Part shown: positions 48,660 through 53,739 of the stretch, in pieces | Layout of the letters: the number at the start of each line of letters is the position of its first letter | Position numbering within the stretch: the stretch's first letter is position 1 | Assembly (NCBI GenBank): GCA_964542435.1 | Contig: CAZIVE010000003.1 | Span: forward strand, 1-53,739 | DNA from: CAZIVE01 sp964542435 | GTDB taxonomy: Bacteria; Bacteroidota; Bacteroidia; Bacteroidales; Tannerellaceae | Reading direction: 5' to 3' | DNA length: 53,739 bases | Program-made: the position numbers and the translations under genes | Notes under the pieces: generated by a model | What the model saw: only the letters and a program-made list of their open reading frames with translations | Databases searched by the model: none | Told to the model about the DNA's origin: nothing

Positions 48660-49286
48660 CTAAAACCACTTTTCATCAGCACTGTTCACATCTTCCACAG
48701 GAATGCTGTCGGGAGAGATGGAATCCACATCCGATTCCGGAATGCCATTGCTCACTCGAAGTATCAGATGAGCATTGATAGGAGCATGTTCTCCTTTAGC
48801 AAGAGTGTTCCCGTCCAACTGAATATCTACCGAGAGATCTTTATAGTCGCCGTTGATGTATTGAATTTCTACATTGGTGAACCCACGGGCCTGAATTTGA
48901 GCCATAGCTTGACGTGCCGAAAGATCGGCGACTTCAGGAATGGTGGCAAGCATGGAGGTAAGTGAATTGATGGTTACAAAGATGATACGTCCATTTTTTA
49001 CCTTCGATCCAGCCGAAGGAACCACCTCAACGATAGCCCCAGGCTTCACATCTCGAGAAGAGACTGAGTCGATGATGTCATAACGCAAACCCTCACGGTC
49101 GAATATCTCGGACGCCTGTTCGATGGTCATTCCTTTGACATTCGGAACGGTCACGCTCTGATTGTGATGGGTGTAGAAATTGAGCCAAATGAATACGAGG
49201 ATAACGATGACAATGGTTAATCCTATTGCCATAAGAACATTAGCCCATCCGGGGTGCTCTTTCATCGTTCTTAGAAAACTACTCAT
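48660..49286 (-). CDS. Membrane-anchored PASTA-domain protein
   Basis: A 208-residue protein. One transmembrane helix (VLMAIGLTIVIVILVFIWLNF) lies at about residues 17-37 after a short basic cytoplasmic tail. PASTA domains follow in the periplasm: the first is about 43-108 (VTVPNVKGMTIEQASEIFDREGL, then GAIVEVVPSAGSKVKNG), the second about 112-180 (ATIPEVADLSARQAMAQIQARGF). PASTA domains often bind peptidoglycan stem peptides or muropeptides, which fits ddl in the same operon. There is no kinase or penicillin-binding domain, so it is a stand-alone sensor or scaffold; that is inference. It is the first gene of the operon, with a -7 box at complement 49312-49319. Confidence 0.88.
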   Translation of the reverse strand: MSSFLRTMKEHPGWANVLMAIGLTIVIVILVFIWLNFYTHHNQSVTVPNVKGMTIEQASEIFDREGLRYDIIDSVSSRDVKPGAIVEVVPSAGSKVKNGRIIFVTINSLTSMLATIPEVADLSARQAMAQIQARGFTNVEIQYINGDYKDLSVDIQLDGNTLAKGEHAPINAHLILRVSNGIPESDVDSISPDSIPVEDVNSADEKWF

Positions 49287-49311
49287 CGTTACAGTATTCC
49301 AGTTTGCGTTT

Positions 49312-49319
49312 CAAAAATA
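49312..49319 (-). promoter_or_regulatory. -7 box of the PASTA-rluD-ddl-acyltransferase operon
   Basis: TATTTTTG on the minus strand, leader about 20 nt to ATG 49286. Confidence 0.5.
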
Positions 49320-49426
49320 GGTATATTTTACAAGAAAATCTAATTGTATTGAAACAATCGTGTAAAAACAAAGAAAGTAAAGGCTTTTGCAAACCTCTAC
49401 TTTCCATCTAAACCTTACAAAGACCG

Positions 49427-49579
49427 TTATCCGATAAATTCGTCGGATACAGAGAGCTTTGTTCTTCCTTTTGCACGGCGTGCAGCCAATACGCGGCGTC
49501 CATTAGCCGTTGCCATTCTTGAACGGAAGCCATGTTTGTTCTTCCTTTTAGTATTCGATGGCTGAAATGTTCTTTTCAT
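49427..49579 (-). CDS. rpmH: 50S ribosomal protein L34
   Basis: A 50-residue, very basic protein with the L34 signature MKRTFQPSNTKRKNKHGFRS at its start, followed by MATANGRRVLAARRAKGR. The family's usual C-terminus ends in a Lys-rich run; here a short acidic tail (KLSVSDEFIG) follows, as in other Bacteroidetes L34 proteins. The start ATG 49579 is unambiguous, and the stop TAA is at 49427-49429. It has its own strong promoter at complement 49619-49649. It is not next to rnpA or dnaA, unlike the arrangement in many bacteria. Confidence 0.95.
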   Translation of the reverse strand: MKRTFQPSNTKRKNKHGFRSRMATANGRRVLAARRAKGRTKLSVSDEFIG

Positions 49580-49618
49580 TTTCTTATGCTATTAATAATT
49601 ATTATTCCGTTTTGGGCG

Positions 49619-49649
49619 CAAAGATACTTCGATTTTTCTTATAAACAAA
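49619..49649 (-). promoter_or_regulatory. Promoter of rpmH
   Basis: On the minus strand, TTTG (49646-49649), a 19-nt spacer and TATCTTTG (49619-49626): a full consensus match, as expected for a ribosomal protein gene. Confidence 0.8.
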
Positions 49650-49662
49650 AAGTTCATCCTTT

Positions 49663-52413
49663 TTATTTATCTGTTCCGTATCCCAATTTGTAGCTCTGTT
49701 CTGTGGCAGGAATGCCGTCTTTCATCCATTTGGGCATTGCTTCGCCTTTCAGATAATGGTTGAAGAATTGGAACATTCTTGTCTGAAAATCTTTCTGATT
49801 GGCTTTTTTGAGCGGCCAATGGGGCTCACCTACGTAATCGAGAAGCCAAGCGGGCTTTTGAAGTCTGCGAAGCGATACGAAATATTCGATTCCTTGATAC
49901 CAAGGCACATGTCCGTCGGCATCGTTGTGCATGATAAGGATCGGAGTCTTGACTTTGTCCATGTTAAACAGCGGTGAGTTTTCTTTGTAGAGATTGGGCG
50001 CAGTCCAAGGCGTTCCGCCGATACGGCTCTGTGTGTGCTCGTATTGGAAGGAACGTGCCATTCCTGATCCCCAACGGATTCCACCGTAGGCACTGAACAT
50101 ATTGACGACAGGTGCTCCGGCTTCAATAGCTGCGAATTTGTCCGTGCGTGTGGCTAGATAGGCTACTTGATAACCGCCCCAACTGTGACCTTGTGCGCCG
50201 ATGGCCTTCTCATTCACGAATCCCTTGGCAACGATGGAGGCAATTCCGGGCATGACACAATTGTAACAGCTTTCTCCAGGATGTCCGTCTTTGTAACGGA
50301 CGTCGGGGTTGAACACAAGATAACCATTGCTCAGGTAAAGATGATAATCTATGGTGGAGCGATGAATCTCGGGCGTGCGATATTTGTAGAGATCATCGGA
50401 GTTTCGTTCGTAGAAGTTAACGATCATCGGATATTTCTTGGACGGATCAAAGTTGGACGGTTTGTAAAGGATGCCATCAAGTTCGCGGCCGTCAAGAGAA
50501 GTCCAGTGAACCAATTCTGCGGTACCCCAGATAAATTTCTTTTGCTGGTCGCCGATATGCGATACCTGAATGGATTTCTTGAAGTTCATATCGCTGACAC
50601 GAAGGTCCGGCGCCTGCTCAAAGGATTCGGATGTAAAGAGCGTTGCATTGCTTTTCTTTGCCTTGGCAACAAATGTCAGTCGCGAATAGCCGCCGATCAG
50701 CAGTGTTGGTGCAACAGCTTTGGAAAGATCGGCTCTGAAGAACGATGAGGTCTTTGTCTTCTCGTTCGTTCCCGTCAGCAATTGCGGCGTACTCAAGTCG
50801 ATCACTTTGGGATAGGAATAGTAATCTTCCTCGTCGAAGTTCTCTTCCTCTTCGTTGATGGGCGTATATTTATAGATTATGCTATTAGTCTGGCCGTTTA
50901 CGGTCAGATTGACCGGAGCGGATGTCCCTTTCGGATCGAAACGCCAGATGTCGTATCTGTTATTGATGAGAAATTCACTGTCGCCTTTTGTCCAACCGGT
51001 TGTTCCGTAAGCCTGCGGATAGTCGGGAACGTCATTGTCTTTGTCCCAAGCGGCAAAAGTGCCGGGCGTCGTCAGACGATGGATCGTGCCATTTGCCATC
51101 TCAGCTGTATAATAGGAGCTGTCGGTTTCGGAATACCAATAGGCGTAATTACCTTCGGGAGAAAGAGACCACGTTCCGTAGTCCGCATTCTTCAGCAGAC
51201 GGCGTTCGCCGTTTTCGATCGACAGAGCATAATAATCTTTCTTCACGCGACCTTCCCACATGGATGAAACCAGATAAGGCTTGTTGTTGAACAAAAGGGC
51301 GAAGGGCGCATTTCCCTCCTTGTCCATTCTGCTATTAGGTGCATCTTCGGTTTCAATCTGTTGGGCTTTACCTTTATTGATAAGATAAACGGCCAGATAA
51401 TTCTTCTCTAGGTCTCGTTGTAACTGGAAGTTCTGAACGGTATGTTGTTGCGGCTCATCCCATGTCCATACCTGAACGTTCGGACGATTATCGGCCAGTT
51501 CTGTTGTGTCGGTTTCGTGAGGGACCGGAGATGTGCCGAAAAAGAGACGTTCGCCATTCTTCGAGAACTTTACGTTGCCATACTGACTGATGATCCAACC
51601 TGTCGGAAGGAAGGATTCGCCACGAGAGGCAATCATTTTGGCCGGTTCGTCTTTGGTGGAAAGCCAAAGGTCGAGTGCTTTGTCAACGGAATCTTTCTGT
51701 TCGCAATAGAGAAAAGCAAGGTCTGATCCATCTTCATTGAATTGTGCCTGGACAAATTTGCCTTTGCCCTCCTTGATCAATGTAGCAGAATTGTTAGTCG
51801 GGTTCAATGAGTAAAGTCCGGCTTTGACATTATTCGCCGAGTCGCCGGCGGAGACAAACCAAAGATGTGCATTGTCCTTGGCAAAGTTGTATTCGGAGAC
51901 ATTGGGGAACCGGAGCAGTCTGCTGCCATCGAGTGAACGGATGTAGAGCGTCGAATCCTTCGATGTACGACGATAAGCAAGCCAGTCAGCGCTATCGGCA
52001 ACTGCGAAGTTCTTGACCGAGTCGATGTAACTTACTTTTCCTCCCAGATTGTAAACCAGAAGCTGGGGAAGCGGCATCAGCTCTTTCTTCGTCTTGCGAA
52101 GCTTCAGCGAGTCCGATACAGCTTTGGCTGTGATGCGGCTGATGACTGCATATTTCGAGGAGGACGAGAAGAACATCTGTCCGGCGGGATGTACCGAGAA
52201 CTGATTGTCTCCTGCTATCGAGCGGATATAGATGGTGGCATCGCCGATCCAAGGCGAGGTCTTGTAACCCACCCATTGTCCGTTGTTGGATATCTCTTTT
52301 TGTGTGATTCTATTCCAGTTCGCCAGATCGTCAGGCGTCATGGATTTTTGTGCATAGACTGGAAGCACGATACTTGCCAAGGCAAGGAATGAGAGTTTCT
52401 TTATCAGATTCAT
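49663..52413 (-). CDS. Exported S9-family prolyl oligopeptidase
   Basis: A 916-residue protein with a signal peptide (LSFLALASIVLPVYAQ). The long N-terminal region (about 25-620) is predominantly beta-strand, as in the propeller of S9 peptidases (repeated blocks such as VWTWDEPQQHTVQNF and NYAYWYSETDSSYY). The catalytic alpha/beta hydrolase domain follows: GAQGHSWGGYQVAYLATR holds the nucleophilic Ser near residue 747, LIMHNDADGHVPW the Asp near 835, and GEPHWPLKK the His. Substrates are short peptides, often with Pro or a small side chain; the position of cleavage cannot be predicted. It acts in the periplasm or at the surface, which suits an asaccharolytic or peptide-using lifestyle. No T9SS C-terminal domain is seen. 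Confidence 0.9.
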   Translation of the reverse strand: MNLIKKLSFLALASIVLPVYAQKSMTPDDLANWNRITQKEISNNGQWVGYKTSPWIGDATIYIRSIAGDNQFSVHPAGQMFFSSSSKYAVISRITAKAVSDSLKLRKTKKELMPLPQLLVYNLGGKVSYIDSVKNFAVADSADWLAYRRTSKDSTLYIRSLDGSRLLRFPNVSEYNFAKDNAHLWFVSAGDSANNVKAGLYSLNPTNNSATLIKEGKGKFVQAQFNEDGSDLAFLYCEQKDSVDKALDLWLSTKDEPAKMIASRGESFLPTGWIISQYGNVKFSKNGERLFFGTSPVPHETDTTELADNRPNVQVWTWDEPQQHTVQNFQLQRDLEKNYLAVYLINKGKAQQIETEDAPNSRMDKEGNAPFALLFNNKPYLVSSMWEGRVKKDYYALSIENGERRLLKNADYGTWSLSPEGNYAYWYSETDSSYYTAEMANGTIHRLTTPGTFAAWDKDNDVPDYPQAYGTTGWTKGDSEFLINNRYDIWRFDPKGTSAPVNLTVNGQTNSIIYKYTPINEEEENFDEEDYYSYPKVIDLSTPQLLTGTNEKTKTSSFFRADLSKAVAPTLLIGGYSRLTFVAKAKKSNATLFTSESFEQAPDLRVSDMNFKKSIQVSHIGDQQKKFIWGTAELVHWTSLDGRELDGILYKPSNFDPSKKYPMIVNFYERNSDDLYKYRTPEIHRSTIDYHLYLSNGYLVFNPDVRYKDGHPGESCYNCVMPGIASIVAKGFVNEKAIGAQGHSWGGYQVAYLATRTDKFAAIEAGAPVVNMFSAYGGIRWGSGMARSFQYEHTQSRIGGTPWTAPNLYKENSPLFNMDKVKTPILIMHNDADGHVPWYQGIEYFVSLRRLQKPAWLLDYVGEPHWPLKKANQKDFQTRMFQFFNHYLKGEAMPKWMKDGIPATEQSYKLGYGTDK

Positions 52414-52434
52414 GACGTATTTTTAAAGGTTGAA

Positions 52435-52442
52435 CAAAGGTA
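52435..52442 (-). promoter_or_regulatory. -7 box of the S9 peptidase gene
   Basis: TACCTTTG on the minus strand, leader about 15 nt. It is 20 bp from the -7 box of nudC on the other strand, so the two promoters interpenetrate. Confidence 0.6.
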
Positions 52443-52462
52443 GTTATTCCCATGGAAATACC

Positions 52463-52470
52463 TACTTTTG
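52463..52470 (+). promoter_or_regulatory. -7 box of nudC
   Basis: TACTTTTG. The TTG at 52468 that could open the frame lies within this box, so the true start must be downstream. Confidence 0.6.
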
Positions 52471-52485
52471 TCGGAAAGAAATGAT

Positions 52486-53268
52486 ATGAAGATGAGTACT
52501 TCCAACACGGAACGCTATTGGTTCCTCTTTTATAACAACCAGATTCTTCTGCATAAATCCGGTCAGTCTTTCGATATTCCTTATGCTTCGTCAGCGCCTG
52601 CTGCGTATGCTGATGCTTTGGATGTAAACTACAGTGATCATGTCCCGGCCGTTGCTGCCCGATTGAATGCGCAGTTTGAAGAAACGGATGAATATGTGAT
52701 GTCTGATCTCCGCCAATCGTATTACATCCTTTCTGAAAAGGATTATCTCAAGGCCGGCAAGGCGAGCCAGCTGCTTTATTGGGATGCGCACAGCCATTTT
52801 TGTCCGGCTTGCGGAACGGCGATGACGCAGACAACGCCTATTACAAAGAAATGTCCTCATTGCGGCTTCGAACTCTATCCAACCATCGCTACTGCCATCA
52901 TTGTTCTGATTCATAATGGAGATAAAATCCTGCTTGTTCATGCCAAGAACTTCCGCCATAATTTCAAAGGGCTTGTCGCCGGATTTCTCGAAGTGGGAGA
53001 GACGCTCGAGGAATGCGTTCATCGCGAGGTGATGGAGGAAACGGGATTGACCATCGCCAATGTTCGCTACTTCGACAATCAGCCGTGGCCTTATCCCAGC
53101 GGATTGATGGTAGGCTTCACGGCTGATTATGTTTCCGGCAGTATCAAACTGCAGGAGGAGGAACTTTCCGATGCGGACTTTTTCTCTCGTGACGAACTTC
53201 CTGAGATTCCTGGCAAGATGAGTATGGCGCGCAGACTTATCGATGCCTGGCTGGCTGAGAAAGCCTGA
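52486..53268 (+). CDS. nudC: NADH pyrophosphatase (NudC-type Nudix hydrolase)
   Basis: A 260-residue protein (ATG 52486; ATG 52492 is an alternative). The N-terminal domain is followed by a zinc ribbon CPACGT...CPHCGF near residues 105-125. The Nudix box GFLEVGETLEECVHREVMEE lies near 165-185. NQPWPYPSGLM near 200 corresponds to the SQPWPFPxS motif that marks NADH pyrophosphatases. The enzyme splits NAD(H) into NMN(H) and AMP, and in other bacteria NudC also removes NAD caps from RNA. It diverges from the S9 peptidase gene with a very short shared promoter region, and it ends head-on with the next gene without a gap. Confidence 0.93.
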   Translation: MKMSTSNTERYWFLFYNNQILLHKSGQSFDIPYASSAPAAYADALDVNYSDHVPAVAARLNAQFEETDEYVMSDLRQSYYILSEKDYLKAGKASQLLYWDAHSHFCPACGTAMTQTTPITKKCPHCGFELYPTIATAIIVLIHNGDKILLVHAKNFRHNFKGLVAGFLEVGETLEECVHREVMEETGLTIANVRYFDNQPWPYPSGLMVGFTADYVSGSIKLQEEELSDADFFSRDELPEIPGKMSMARRLIDAWLAEKA

Positions 53269-53739
53269 TTATTTCAAGAACAGGATGCCATTGACGGACA
53301 TCGAGATTCGGTCGCTGTCCTGCTTCGAACAGGTGAAATTGCGGACATAAAGACAAGCCTCTTCATTGCGGAGCATCCACGTCTTGTTGTGCATCGCTGA
53401 ATGATTCAGCTCTTTCATCTTCTGTATGGAAACAGGGAAGACCGTCGCCACCTTCTTTTCGTTTATTGTGTAGGTGACTTTCAGTGGAATCGTGTCGCCT
53501 CTGACATCGCTTGTCTTCACGAGTACATTCTCTGTGACGTAGGTCGCCTTCTGAAAACCTTCCGGAATGGCAGTTGGTTCGTCGCAGTCGAACGTCGTGA
53601 ACTCATTATCTTTTTCGTAAGAATGCCCGTTCAATACAACCGTTGTGTCGATGAAAGCACCCCACGTATTTTTCTGATACAGATCTTGCAGATAGTCCAG
53701 CTTGTCGTTCAAGCGGCGAACAGATGTGGAATCGAGCTC
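53269..53739 (-). CDS. Unknown protein, C-terminal part (5' end outside window)
   Basis: The frame stays open to the window edge; about 156 codons are present. The TTG at 53712 is a possible start, but nothing marks it as one, and the upstream codons (ELDSTSVRRLNDKLDYLQDLYQKN) read as a continuous, coiled-coil-like protein. The rest contains beta-type segments (GDTIPLKVTYTINEKKVATVFPVSIQKMKEL, then RISMSVNGILFLK) and two Cys. I do not recognise a family. It converges with nudC with a zero-length gap. Confidence 0.7.
   Translation of the reverse strand, partial: ELDSTSVRRLNDKLDYLQDLYQKNTWGAFIDTTVVLNGHSYEKDNEFTTFDCDEPTAIPEGFQKATYVTENVLVKTSDVRGDTIPLKVTYTINEKKVATVFPVSIQKMKELNHSAMHNKTWMLRNEEACLYVRNFTCSKQDSDRISMSVNGILFLK

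Overview
The window is a chromosomal segment of a strict or facultative anaerobe of the order Bacteroidales. Support: Bacteroidetes-type promoters (-7 box TAnnTTTG, sometimes with TTTG near -33) in front of many genes; near absence of Shine-Dalgarno sites; families largely restricted to the phylum (DUF4286, DUF4270, DUF4907, two-REC PEP/pyruvate-binding protein, glycine-lipid acyltransferases); split MutA/MutB; and a class III ribonucleotide reductase. Genus cannot be fixed from the sequence alone. I see no phage, insertion sequence, integrase or CRISPR array. Two runs of exactly 100 N (11899-11998 and 22924-23023) are assembly gaps, and both fall inside tandem repeats.

Layout. 1-11.1 kb: end of an endonuclease/exonuclease/phosphatase protein, a 42-bp repeat array, a two-receiver PEP/pyruvate-binding protein, gdhA, a DUF4286-ruvC pair and mutA-mutB. 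11.3-14 kb: tRNA-Glu, an array of CCATGG palindromes, an 80-bp promoter-bearing tandem repeat, and the glycine-lipid genes glsA-glsB. 14-18 kb: a minus-strand operon that looks like a RiPP system (Cys-rich ACGS/ACGA repeat peptide, radical SAM/SPASM maturase, MDR oxidoreductase, secreted protein) with a divergent HxlR regulator. 18-24 kb: alpha/beta hydrolase, plsC, a small membrane protein, Hsp20, nagA-nagB, a 41-bp hairpin array, cobD. 24-31 kb: GH3-serine hydrolase fusion, rplS, a LytS/LytR-type two-component pair and a stand-alone LytTR protein. 31-40 kb: an envelope module (beta-barrel, DUF4270 lipoprotein, Kelch lipoprotein, DUF4907), then a secreted AGE-family epimerase divergent from a GH9 glucanase. 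40-45 kb: a cobalamin riboswitch in front of nrdD-nrdG, then rocD-rocF. 45-53.7 kb: a PASTA-rluD-ddl-acyltransferase operon, rpmH, an S9 peptidase, nudC and a truncated unknown gene.

Themes. Cobalamin recurs: MutAB needs it, CobD belongs to its synthesis, and a cobalamin riboswitch precedes the class III reductase. Amino acid and amino sugar catabolism is represented by gdhA, rocD/rocF and nagA/nagB. The envelope is heavily represented.

The most unusual content is intergenic. Several distinct repeat families sit mostly between convergent genes: 42-bp and 41-bp arrays; two pairs of hairpins whose members are exactly 88 bp apart at both loci; and two CCATGG arrays on a 22-bp lattice, each with the same degenerate slot. 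In addition, an 80-bp tandem repeat carries a complete promoter directly upstream of glsA. Together with the ACGX-type RiPP locus these are the best candidates for follow-up.
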